Assembly: GCA_048360435.1 (NCBI GenBank)
Contig: DBGCOP010000017.1
Span: forward strand, 100,300-164,299
Length of the DNA: 64,000 nucleotides
Origin: Limenecus sp048360435
GTDB taxonomy: Bacteria; Cyanobacteriota; Vampirovibrionia; Gastranaerophilales; Gastranaerophilaceae
Direction of reading: 5' to 3'
The notes below the pieces were generated by a model, which made no database searches, had not been told where the DNA came from, and saw only the letters and a list, made by a program, of their open reading frames with translations. Shown piece by piece: positions 53,505-61,132 of the stretch. The position numbers were made by a program, and so were the translations under genes. How positions within the stretch are numbered: position 1 is the stretch's first letter; each line of letters starts with the position of its first letter.

Positions 53505-54597
53505 TTAGCAAATTCTCCCTAATTTTGTGGGTTGAGATGTTTTTTAACTTCTCATAAAGTTTTTTTTCTTCGTCAGAAATCTCTTTAGGCATAGCTATTT
53601 TAACCACAACAATTTGATCACCTTTTTGTTTTGTTTTTTTATCAGGCAGCCCTTGTTCCGATAATCTAAATTTTTGACCGGTAGTAGTATTCTGAGGAAT
53701 CTTCATTGACACACAACCGTTTAAAGTCGGTACTTCAATTGTAGCCCCCAGAGCAGCTTCATAAGGTGTAATAGGAATTTCGCAATGAACATTATTTCCT
53801 TCATAGCTGAAAAAAGAGCTTTCTTCTATATCAATAAACAGATACAAATCCCCGTTTTTACCGCCATTGTAACCTTTATTTCCTTCATCAGCAATTCTGA
53901 TTTTTGCACCTTTTTTTATCCCTGCCGGAATTTTAACATTTAATTTTTTGTGAATTGAAACTTCTCCAGATCCTTTACATAAAGGACATTTGGCACCATT
54001 AATAAAACGTCTGCCTTCACATTTCGGACACCTTTCACTATGCAGAACATTTACTGTCCTGTGTGTTCCTGAAACAGCTTCTGACATTTTAATATTTACA
54101 TTGAGATTTATATCTCTACCATTTTCAGGTTTTTGTTTTTTCTTAGCTGTTTTCTTATTTTTTGCAGAACTATCACTTGTAAACAATCCATCCAAAATAT
54201 TTTCAAAAACACTAGAAAATGATGCATTAGTATTTTTCGTTTCTTTTTTATACTGCTCCTGTGCAGTTTTAGAAGAGGTATAAGTTTTTTCCTTTGTAGT
54301 AGTCGAATTAGTTTCGCTGTATGCTTTTTTTGCTTGAGTTCGGGTTGTATAAGAAGTTTCTGTTTTTACATTAAAACCTTTCAAAATATCATACTGGCTT
54401 CTTTTTTGTGAATCACAAAGCACTTCGTAAGCTTCTGTAATTTCTTTAAAACGAATAATGCTCTCCTGTGAATTGTCATTAACATCAGGGTGCCATATAC
54501 GAGCCTGTTTTCTATATGCAGACTTAATTTTTGCCTCATCAGAATCAGGCTCAATACCCAAAATAGCATATAAGTTTTTTTTATAATATTCGTTCAC
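53497..54597 (-). CDS. DnaJ-like co-chaperone with a half zinc domain
   Basis: 366 residues. N-terminal J domain (about 6-70) with the HPD triad in RIWHPDVND. A Ser/Thr/Lys-rich linker (about 75-160) replaces the Gly/Phe region. Then comes a cysteine part with only two CxxCxGxx repeats (CPKCEGRR and CPLCKGSG) in place of the four of DnaJ, enough for one zinc. The C-terminal substrate-binding beta-sandwiches are normal (LNVKIPAGIKKGAKIRIADE, GDLYLFIDIEE, TPYEAALGATIEVPTLNG). It would stimulate DnaK ATPase. A divergent member beside a probable standard DnaJ elsewhere; dnaK and grpE are not in the window. Confidence 0.85.
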   Translation of the reverse strand: MNEYYKKNLYAILGIEPDSDEAKIKSAYRKQARIWHPDVNDNSQESIIRFKEITEAYEVLCDSQKRSQYDILKGFNVKTETSYTTRTQAKKAYSETNSTTTKEKTYTSSKTAQEQYKKETKNTNASFSSVFENILDGLFTSDSSAKNKKTAKKKQKPENGRDINLNVNIKMSEAVSGTHRTVNVLHSERCPKCEGRRFINGAKCPLCKGSGEVSIHKKLNVKIPAGIKKGAKIRIADEGNKGYNGGKNGDLYLFIDIEESSFFSYEGNNVHCEIPITPYEAALGATIEVPTLNGCVSMKIPQNTTTGQKFRLSEQGLPDKKTKQKGDQIVVVKIAMPKEISDEEKKLYEKLKNISTHKIRENLLND

Positions 54598-54644
54598 AGG
54601 TTTATCCGGTTACATGCTGTCTACAAAGATATTATAATGGAGAT

Positions 54645-55817
54645 TTAAGAAAAGTCAGATTTCATAACATTTTTTATTATTTCAGGAATTTTCTCAACCT
54701 CTTCAAAAGAAATATCTGCTCTTAATGAAATTCTAATCCTTGATGAATTAGGTGCAACAGTCGGATGTCTGATAGGCAGCAGGTAATATCCGTTTTTGAT
54801 AAGCTCTTTTGAGACTTTTAAAGCTTTTTCATTATCACCGAGAATAACAGGTATAATATGGCTTTCTCCACGTGTTTCCAACCCAAACTCTCTAATTTTA
54901 TTTCTGAGTTTGTTTGAAAGCTCAATCAGATTTTTTCGTTCCTGTTTCAAATTGGGTATGGTTTCTGTAATTATGCAATAGGAAAAAGCCGTATTTATCT
55001 CAGGCAAGGCAGTAGAAAAAATCAAAGGCCTGCATTTGTTAATCAAATAATTTATCAAAACCTCATGTCCTACACAAAATGCACCAACAGAGCCCACTGC
55101 TTTACCAAAAGTTCCGACTATCAAATCTATATCTTTTATACAATTCTGAACCTCGGAAATTCCTAGTCCTTTATCACCGAAAACACCGAAAGCATGTGCC
55201 TCATCAATAACAAGAATAGCATTGTATTTCTTTTTTAATGCTATAAGTTTCTCAAGCTCGGCAATATCCCCATCCATGCTGAACAATGATTCAGAAACTA
55301 TAATCGCGTTTTCAAATTCATCTCTGTGTTTTTCCAAAAGCTCTTCAAGATTCTCATAGTCTAAATGCTTATATCTGAACATTTTAGCTTCAGAAAGTCT
55401 GATTCCGTCAATGATACTCGCATGATTCAATTTGTCACAAAATACAACGTCTTTTTTTGAAAGCAAAGCAGACATAATGCCAACATTTGCATGATATCCA
55501 CTGTTGAAAAGAAGTGCTTTATCTTTTCCAAACAAAGCCGCAAGTAAACACTCAAGCTTTGCATGAACATACGAACCGCCTGTCAAAAGCCTTGAAGAAG
55601 CTGAGCCAAGTGAAAATTCAGCTATTTGAAAAAATCTGTTTAATATAGCCTGATTCTCTGCAATTCCCAGATAGTCATTAGAAGAAAGATTTAAATATTT
55701 TTTATTTTCTTCAAAAATATATTTGCCTACTTTTTTGAACGAAATCAGCTTTCTCTCACAACAATTGTCATGAATTTCTTTTAACTCTTCTTTATATCTG
55801 TCAAAAATATTTTTCAT
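54645..55817 (-). CDS. Alpha-oxoamine synthase, BioF-like
   Basis: 390 residues, PLP enzyme of the 8-amino-7-oxononanoate synthase / 2-amino-3-ketobutyrate ligase group. Landmarks: NLSSNDYLGIA, GSASSRLLTGG, VIDEAHAFGVFGDKGLG and the PLP Lys239 in IVGTFGKAVGSVGAF. BioF joins pimeloyl-ACP/CoA and alanine in biotin synthesis. Other members use acetyl-CoA with glycine or palmitoyl-CoA with serine, and motifs alone do not separate them. Neighbouring genes (alpha/beta hydrolase, class III aminotransferase) could fit BioH and BioA roles, but bioB and bioD are not here. Confidence 0.82.
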   Translation of the reverse strand: MKNIFDRYKEELKEIHDNCCERKLISFKKVGKYIFEENKKYLNLSSNDYLGIAENQAILNRFFQIAEFSLGSASSRLLTGGSYVHAKLECLLAALFGKDKALLFNSGYHANVGIMSALLSKKDVVFCDKLNHASIIDGIRLSEAKMFRYKHLDYENLEELLEKHRDEFENAIIVSESLFSMDGDIAELEKLIALKKKYNAILVIDEAHAFGVFGDKGLGISEVQNCIKDIDLIVGTFGKAVGSVGAFCVGHEVLINYLINKCRPLIFSTALPEINTAFSYCIITETIPNLKQERKNLIELSNKLRNKIREFGLETRGESHIIPVILGDNEKALKVSKELIKNGYYLLPIRHPTVAPNSSRIRISLRADISFEEVEKIPEIIKNVMKSDFS

Positions 55818-55829
55818 TGTTTTCCTTAA

Positions 55830-56213
55830 TTAAATAAAAGACAATGCCAGCAAAAGGCTTATAATCAATGTCAGTATCTGTATATTAGTATAAAAATGTA
55901 TTTTTTCATAAGAAGCAAAATGCCCTATTATGAAAGGTAAAAACAAAAATATCGGAAATATCGCTGAATATACAGCGTTTCCAGCATAAAGATTACTGAT
56001 TGAAAACCACAATATTGATATAAAATACAAACTAAATAATGCACAAATAGCCACAGAAAAATAAGCAAAAAACTTTATGGCATTTTCATTCTTATATAAA
56101 ACAAGCTTGCCTAAAATAAATCCCAAAATTAAAAGAATATTGGTAATAATTATAAAAATCAGCGAATTCGGAAGCTGATGAAATATTTGCATAATCAAAG
56201 AAACATCTAACAC
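55830..56213 (-). CDS. Integral membrane protein of unknown function
   Basis: 127 residues, nearly all hydrophobic, with four likely membrane helices (about 15-38, 47-70, 78-98 and 105-126) and short loops, one holding HFASYEKIHFY. I recognise no family. Its start overlaps the hydrolase stop codon by seven bases and bioF follows after 12, so it belongs to the same transcript and may serve it, for example as a small carrier or membrane partner of the hydrolase. Confidence 0.7.
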   Translation of the reverse strand: MLDVSLIMQIFHQLPNSLIFIIITNILLILGFILGKLVLYKNENAIKFFAYFSVAICALFSLYFISILWFSISNLYAGNAVYSAIFPIFLFLPFIIGHFASYEKIHFYTNIQILTLIISLLLALSFI

Positions 56214-57061
56214 AGCATATCCTCGCTTTCAATCGGTGCAGACTTTACAACAGGCGGCCCATAGGCAGAGAGGCTGTTCAAAAATTCTATTGATTTTTCA
56301 AATACAAAATCTCTTTCATTATCCATTACAACAAGATGATAACTGTTGTCCAACTCTATATATTTTCTAATGCTTGAGCCAACATTTTTATATACAAATT
56401 CAGATCCCTTTGTGCTGGTCAAATCATCTTCTTTTGCATGCATTAAAAGCACGGGAGCTTTTACTTTGAACATATTTTTTTGAGCATATTTTGAAAACTT
56501 CAAAAGTTCATAAATACAAGACATTGGATAATTGTCCAAAGCTTCTGTGTTTCGTTTTTGCAAAGCTGCGACCTTTTTTCTCAATGCTTCATTTTTTAAG
56601 CCGTATGGTTCACGTTCAGGAAAAGAATAATAATATCTGAGAATTGTATGAACACCTATGGGCATAAAGAAGTTGTACCAGGGAATTGTCCACCCATCAA
56701 GAAATAAAGTAGTAGAAAGCGCAACAATGCCTCTAACTTCTCTATATTCACTGGCTATCGCCAGAGCCATCACAGCACCCAAACATAAACCACCCAGATA
56801 AACCTCTTCATATCTTTGTGTCAGATCACGGTAATGCATAGTAGAATCAGTATACCAGTCCTCCCAGCGAACTGTTTTAATATTCATCGGACTGGTTCCA
56901 TGTCCTGGCAGACAATAACAAAAAACATCAAAATCAGCTTCGTATAATGCCCTGCCCATTTTTTTCATCTCAAAAGGGCTGCCTGTCATTCCGTGAAATA
57001 ACAAAACAGCTCTTTTACATTTATTTTCATGGATAAATTCGAAATCTAAACTCTGTACCAA
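56207..57061 (-). CDS. Alpha/beta-fold hydrolase with a Cys nucleophile
   Basis: 284 residues. Oxyanion-hole segment LLFHGMTGSPFEM (about 21-33). The nucleophile elbow is GGLCLGAVMA: the position normally occupied by Ser in GxSxG is Cys93. The acid is Asp212 or Asp213 in HAKEDDLTS and the base His242 in DNSYHLVVMD, so the triad would be Cys-Asp-His, as in dienelactone hydrolase. The general layout is that of monoacylglycerol lipase/carboxylesterase (Est30-like) proteins. Located upstream of a BioF-like gene, it might release pimeloyl thioesters, but this is speculation. No signal peptide. Confidence 0.8.
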   Translation of the reverse strand: MVQSLDFEFIHENKCKRAVLLFHGMTGSPFEMKKMGRALYEADFDVFCYCLPGHGTSPMNIKTVRWEDWYTDSTMHYRDLTQRYEEVYLGGLCLGAVMALAIASEYREVRGIVALSTTLFLDGWTIPWYNFFMPIGVHTILRYYYSFPEREPYGLKNEALRKKVAALQKRNTEALDNYPMSCIYELLKFSKYAQKNMFKVKAPVLLMHAKEDDLTSTKGSEFVYKNVGSSIRKYIELDNSYHLVVMDNERDFVFEKSIEFLNSLSAYGPPVVKSAPIESEDMLC

Positions 57062-57085
57062 ATTTCCATTCCCGCAACAATCTGT

Positions 57086-58483
57086 CTAGGCTTTTTCCAT
57101 ATATCTGGCAAACAACTGATCCATAAGTTCCAATGCCATATCGATTTCTTCATCTGTAATATACAATTGAGGAACCAGGGTAACAATATTTTTGAAGTAT
57201 CCTCCATTGTTAAGAATCAAACCGCATTTTTTGCCGTTGTATGTAAGATCACCCTTCAAACCGGCTTCGATAATTTCATCACAGAGTTCTCTGGCAGGTG
57301 TATAACCGTCATTTTCAGTAACTTCAACACTCAATGCAAAACCAAGACCGTTAACCGTACCAATGTTTTTATATCTCTTTTCAAGTTCTTTCAAACCGTT
57401 GAGGAATTTTTCACCCTTACGTGCAATTTCTTTTTCAAGAGTTTCTCTTTCCTCTTCGAAAATACTCATCACTTCATAACCTGCCCGTGTGCCAATCGGG
57501 TTAGCAGCATAAGTAGAATGAGTTCTGCCGGCAGGGAATACTTTGGGATTGATAAGTTCTTCTTTTGCCCACATACCTGCAAGGGGATTCATTCCGTTTG
57601 TAATAGACTTAGCAAAAGTCATAGCATCAGGTTTAACGTCAAAATGTTCCATAGCCCAGAGCTTACCTGTTCTGAAACAGCCCATTTGAACTTCATCTAC
57701 CATAAACAATATATTGTATTCATCAAGAACTTTTTTCAATTCTTTAAAATAGCCCTTCGGAGGAACAATATATCCGCCAGTTCCAAGAAGAGGCTCAGCA
57801 ATGAATCCGCCGAATTCACAATCTTTTGTTTTTGGGTCATAAACACCGTTGTATTCACTTTCAAAAAGTTTTGCAAATTGTTTTACGCAATACATATTGC
57901 AAGATTCACATTTTTTGTCATAAGGACATCTAAAGCAATACGGAAACGGAACAAAATGAGCCGTATCAGACATATGACCGAAATGTTCTCTATATCTGTA
58001 ACTTGACGTTACAGCAGTAGTTCCGATTGTTCTTCCGTGATATCCGCCCATAAAGGCAAACATTCTCGGTTTTTTCGTGTAGTTTCTGATTAATTTCAGC
58101 ATATCCTCATTAACCTGAGCACCGCCCACATTAAATTGAACACGTCCTTTTATTCCATATCTGTCAAGGTTAGCTTTAGCTATTTTTTCGGCAAGGAGAG
58201 CTTTATAGTCATAAACAAATCTTGATGAAATTTGAGGCATAGTATGATACTGATCAATCACTGCATCTAAAATTCTTTTATTTTTATATCCGAGATTACA
58301 GCTTGAATACCACATTTGAAGATCAAGGTAAGGAGTGTCTTTGCCGTCATACATGTAAGAGCCTTCGCAGTCTCTGAAAATTGTTTGTTCATCATGGTAG
58401 TGAACAGTATCACCCCAGGAACAATACTCCTTGTCAATAGATTTAATTTCTTCATCTGACAACTTAAGTTTTGTATCAAGCAT
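57086..58483 (-). CDS. Class III aminotransferase
   Basis: 465 residues, fold-type I PLP enzyme. YLDLQMWYSSCNLGYKNKR, FNVGGAQVNEDMLKLIR, FMGGYHGRTIGTTAVT and the Asp of FMVDEVQMGC are present. The PLP Lys sits in TFAKSITNGMNPLAG. A Cys-rich segment (CFRCPYDKKCESCNMYC) is of the kind found in GABA/diamine-type members. BioA, GABA, ornithine and putrescine aminotransferases are related. The neighbouring BioF-like gene suggests BioA; the agmatinase product putrescine makes a diamine substrate equally plausible. Confidence 0.85.
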   Translation of the reverse strand: MLDTKLKLSDEEIKSIDKEYCSWGDTVHYHDEQTIFRDCEGSYMYDGKDTPYLDLQMWYSSCNLGYKNKRILDAVIDQYHTMPQISSRFVYDYKALLAEKIAKANLDRYGIKGRVQFNVGGAQVNEDMLKLIRNYTKKPRMFAFMGGYHGRTIGTTAVTSSYRYREHFGHMSDTAHFVPFPYCFRCPYDKKCESCNMYCVKQFAKLFESEYNGVYDPKTKDCEFGGFIAEPLLGTGGYIVPPKGYFKELKKVLDEYNILFMVDEVQMGCFRTGKLWAMEHFDVKPDAMTFAKSITNGMNPLAGMWAKEELINPKVFPAGRTHSTYAANPIGTRAGYEVMSIFEEERETLEKEIARKGEKFLNGLKELEKRYKNIGTVNGLGFALSVEVTENDGYTPARELCDEIIEAGLKGDLTYNGKKCGLILNNGGYFKNIVTLVPQLYITDEEIDMALELMDQLFARYMEKA

Positions 58484-58496
58484 ATCTTCTCTCCTT

Positions 58497-59156
58497 TTAT
58501 AGCCGTTTTATATATTTTTCAATCTCATCAAAAGAGTCAAAACCAATCAGGTTATCGATTTTAGTATTTTTACAATACTCCAATAGAGACCCTTTGGCAA
58601 ACAGAATATCAACCTTATTACTTACACAAAAGTCGGATAAGCCGTCCCCTGCGTAAAGAACACGTTTTGTAACAATTCTGTTGCCAAGTATATTATTTTT
58701 CAAAACCTCACATTTACAAACACCTGAATTTCGTTCACAATTCTCACTTGAATAAGGAAAAGATGTAAAAAATTTTCCGCTTTCAAATTTAAGTTTGTTT
58801 GAAAAAATCTTTGCATCATTGATGCCATAGCGCAATAATATTCTATTTATAAAATAATCAAACCCGTCTGAAATTATGCAAAAATCTATTTTTTCTTTTT
58901 TCAAATAATTATAAAATTGCACAAAAGATTCATCTATTTCAACAGAATCAATAAAATCATCCATTTTTTCTTTTGTCATAGAAGGAAACAGTTTCATCTG
59001 TTCTTCAATACACTCTCTTGAGCCAATTTCACCCTTAATCCACTTATCTTCCACAATAAGCCATTCTTTATCAGCATACGTTCGTAAAAATCTGTTAAGT
59101 GTATCCGCTTTTGTTATTGTACCGTCAAAGTCACTGATGACCTGTATATTCTTCAT
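58497..59156 (-). CDS. HAD phosphatase, MtnX/SerB-like
   Basis: 219 residues. Motif I SDFDGTITKADT with both Asp, motif II CIISDGFDYFI, and motif IV VLYAGDGLSDFCVSNKVD. The cap is inserted after motif I, as in subfamily IB (phosphoserine phosphatase and the 2-hydroxy-3-keto-5-methylthiopentenyl-1-phosphate phosphatase MtnX). ISDGFDYFINRIL and GDGLSDFCVS favour MtnX-like enzymes. First gene of the long minus-strand run that ends at murQ; the 59157-59233 spacer shows nothing else. Confidence 0.82.
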   Translation of the reverse strand: MKNIQVISDFDGTITKADTLNRFLRTYADKEWLIVEDKWIKGEIGSRECIEEQMKLFPSMTKEKMDDFIDSVEIDESFVQFYNYLKKEKIDFCIISDGFDYFINRILLRYGINDAKIFSNKLKFESGKFFTSFPYSSENCERNSGVCKCEVLKNNILGNRIVTKRVLYAGDGLSDFCVSNKVDILFAKGSLLEYCKNTKIDNLIGFDSFDEIEKYIKRL

Positions 59157-59233
59157 CCTTAATCCTCTATCCTATTAATAATATAATAAACAGGACACAA
59201 ATGGCACAAGCTTAAACAGGCATTTAATAAAAT

Positions 59234-60160
59234 TTAATGTAAATATCTTACTTCTATAATATTCTTAGCCTCATCAAAACCAGTGACTAGAAACTCACTG
59301 TTTCTGTTTAACAAAAATTCCTGCTCTCTCCAGTGTTTTCTGTCTATATTAAATAAAGCATCCAAATCAATATATCTGCTGCCTTTTGGCAGCTCTATTT
59401 TTAATATAGGATTTCCGCAGCTAAACCTTTTTGCCGTATCCAATTCCTGTGAAGTGGACACAAAAGATGTGTCCTTAAACACACCGCCTTTTTGAGTCAA
59501 CGCATTCATTTGCTCGGGTGAAAGTTTTTGTTGAAGAGCTCTGTAAACAATTTTTGTATCATCGGTTTTCCAAACTTTTTCTTGGTTATTAAACAGATTT
59601 TCTATATCATCAATCCACTTCAACAGCTCGTCTTTTGTTTGAAGCCCTCTGATTTTTCCGCCACGAAGATAGCTGTGAAAAGCTTCAGGATGATACTTAT
59701 ATTCCTTCAAAGCATCCATTTCATCAGGCAAAAAATGTTTTTTCAAAATGCCATTTGCATTATAAATATAAACATCTTTTTTCAAATTGTCAGATAAATA
59801 TATTTCATCAAGATAACCCTGAGCATTTCTTACACATTTTGCTCTCATTGTTTCCTGGCATAAATTCGAAAAACCCTCAACAGGTTTGCCTATCGTGATA
59901 TGAGAATCACCTATGTGTCGCCCCAGATGCAAATTATGCTGTTGCGCAATTTTTTGTAAAATTACATCTATTTCAGCATCTGTTTTGGGAGCAAAATTCA
60001 TATTTTTTTGCAGTGCAACCTGAACTTTGCCGAGTATGCCCTGACATTGAGAAGCCTCACAATCAATTTTTTTTGCAGCCTGTTTTGAAGCCGTCTTCTC
60101 AATATGAGTTTCAAGCGCTTTTCGAACCTGTCTGCTTAATTCTACCGGATCTACCTTCAT
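59234..60160 (-). CDS. Protein with a C-terminal R-S-E ADP-ribosyltransferase domain
   Basis: 308 residues. The C-terminal third carries the triad of clostridial-toxin-type mono-ADP-ribosyltransferases. Arg207 is in KIVYRAL on the first strand, then SFVSTS (Ser235-Thr-Ser), then the ExE pair Glu279 and Glu281 in REQEFLLNRNSEF, followed by the usual strand ending FLVTGF and IEVRYL. This fold transfers ADP-ribose from NAD to a protein or small target. The ExE form suggests Arg as acceptor, as in iota/C2 toxins and ExoS. The first 190 residues are helical, with no signal peptide or membrane helix, and I recognise no family there. It is preceded in the same direction by a YjbR-like and an HTH gene. 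Role (toxin, effector, defence or self-modification) cannot be read from sequence. Confidence 0.7.
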   Translation of the reverse strand: MKVDPVELSRQVRKALETHIEKTASKQAAKKIDCEASQCQGILGKVQVALQKNMNFAPKTDAEIDVILQKIAQQHNLHLGRHIGDSHITIGKPVEGFSNLCQETMRAKCVRNAQGYLDEIYLSDNLKKDVYIYNANGILKKHFLPDEMDALKEYKYHPEAFHSYLRGGKIRGLQTKDELLKWIDDIENLFNNQEKVWKTDDTKIVYRALQQKLSPEQMNALTQKGGVFKDTSFVSTSQELDTAKRFSCGNPILKIELPKGSRYIDLDALFNIDRKHWREQEFLLNRNSEFLVTGFDEAKNIIEVRYLH

Positions 60161-60214
60161 ATATGATTAAAAACAAAAAACTGTTATAAATTGCTTCTCA
60201 CAACAATTAATAAA

Positions 60215-60565
60215 TCAGTTTTTTCTCTTTTTTTTAGAAGATGTCAAATCAAAACTGTTTTTTATAATCTCATCTAAAACCTCTGCCGGAGTGGATTCGG
60301 GGTCGGCTTTTATCCAGTGTTTTTTGTTCATGTGCCAGCCATGTGTTATGGAGGGATATTGCATACGAAGCAGTGCCCCTATTTCAGGCTCGGTTTTGAG
60401 ATTTATGTATAACTTTTTATCAAGATAAAAAATTAAAGCAAACCATTTGTCATTGCTTTTATGACGCATAACACAGGTATCTTTATAAATGTCCTGCCCG
60501 AAGGGGTAGGTTTCTATTGCGTCGTCTGAAATCAAACAGCGCTGTATCAACTGTTTTTTGTTCAT
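60215..60565 (-). CDS. MmcQ/YjbR family protein
   Basis: 116 residues. YPFGQDIYKDTCVMRHKSND with WFALIFYLDKKLYINLKTEP and SITHGWHMNKKHWIKAD give the CyaY-like beta-sheet pattern of the MmcQ/YjbR family, whose members can bind DNA and whose exact function is unknown. The tail is strongly basic (KKKRKN), which suits nucleic acid contact. Its ATG overlaps the stop of the HTH gene by four bases (ATGA), so the two are translationally coupled; the ADP-ribosyltransferase gene follows 54 bases later. Confidence 0.85.
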   Translation of the reverse strand: MNKKQLIQRCLISDDAIETYPFGQDIYKDTCVMRHKSNDKWFALIFYLDKKLYINLKTEPEIGALLRMQYPSITHGWHMNKKHWIKADPESTPAEVLDEIIKNSFDLTSSKKKRKN

Positions 60566-60771
60566 TGTTTTTTCACAAACTCAATTTCGTAGCCGAGTTT
60601 TTCAAGAATCATTTCCAGCTCATTAAAATTAGCTGTACCCTTTTTCAACTTTATAGATAAATTTTGTACGGAGTATGGTTTTTGTCTTTTTTCCGCAATA
60701 TATTCTGCCAGTTGGGTTATAGTAACAGCATTATCAAATGCCAATTTTCTAATTTCATTACCTATACTCAT
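60562..60771 (-). CDS. Small helix-turn-helix protein (XRE-like)
   Basis: 69 residues. ITQLAEYIAEKRQ...SVQNLSIKLKKGTANF has the layout of a lambda-Cro/XRE-type helix-turn-helix, followed by ELEMILEKLGYEIEF, an arrangement common in small prophage-like and toxin-antitoxin regulators. It starts the operon with the YjbR-like and ADP-ribosyltransferase genes. Upstream lies a very AT-rich stretch of 114 bases with repeated ATATTTTA words and the divergent promoter of the next gene, so it may repress both directions. Confidence 0.8.
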   Translation of the reverse strand: MSIGNEIRKLAFDNAVTITQLAEYIAEKRQKPYSVQNLSIKLKKGTANFNELEMILEKLGYEIEFVKKQ

Positions 60772-60823
60772 AATTTAAAATTATAATAATAATTGAAATT
60801 TAAAAATATATTTTAGTTTTTTA

Positions 60824-60852
60824 TTGACATTTTTTAAACTATATTTTAATAT
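60824..60852 (+). promoter_or_regulatory. Promoter of the 65-residue gene
   Basis: A perfect TTGACA (60824-60829) and TAATAT (60847-60852) separated by exactly 17 bases, 33 bases before the start codon. Confidence 0.65.
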
Positions 60853-60885
60853 TTAATTATTATTTTAAAAAGATTAAGCAAATCT

Positions 60886-61083
60886 ATGAAAAAAGATTTA
60901 CTGGAACACACAATCACAATTTTTGAAAACTACCTGATAGAAACAAACAGCCTGTTTGATATCCTGACAGATATCTGTGACAACGCAGACTTAACAGACC
61001 AAACCGCAGCAAAAGTGATATTGCTCTGCGATATATTTAAAGAAAAAAATCAAAAAATCCGAGAATCGATGCGGTATAAATAA
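60886..61083 (+). CDS. Small protein of unknown function, 65 residues
   Basis: Starts MKKDLLEHTITIFENYLIET, acidic and helical with two Cys, no membrane segment, no family recognised. A good sigma-70 promoter stands in front of it, which supports expression. It is divergent from the HTH-YjbR-ADP-ribosyltransferase operon and lies against the terminator shared with valS. A role as partner or antitoxin of that operon is possible but unsupported. Confidence 0.55.
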   Translation: MKKDLLEHTITIFENYLIETNSLFDILTDICDNADLTDQTAAKVILLCDIFKEKNQKIRESMRYK

Positions 61084-61112
61084 AAAAACAGAGCCGATTT
61101 TACTGGCTCTGT
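61082..61112. terminator. Terminator of valS and of the 65-residue gene
   Basis: ACAGAGCC / GGCTCTGT stem with a 9-base loop; on the minus strand it is followed by T7 and so primarily serves valS. Confidence 0.85.
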
Positions 61113-61132
61113 TATTGTATAAAATGATAATC

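Noticed and set aside
57860..57925. Cys-rich segment in the aminotransferase as a new metal site
   Set aside because: Related class III aminotransferases of the GABA/diamine type commonly carry a similar Cys-containing loop.
57167..58006. Long open frame of 279 codons on the plus strand
   Set aside because: It lies wholly antisense to the class III aminotransferase, has no ribosome binding site and a composition (Phe/Ser/Asn-rich) typical of a reverse-strand shadow.
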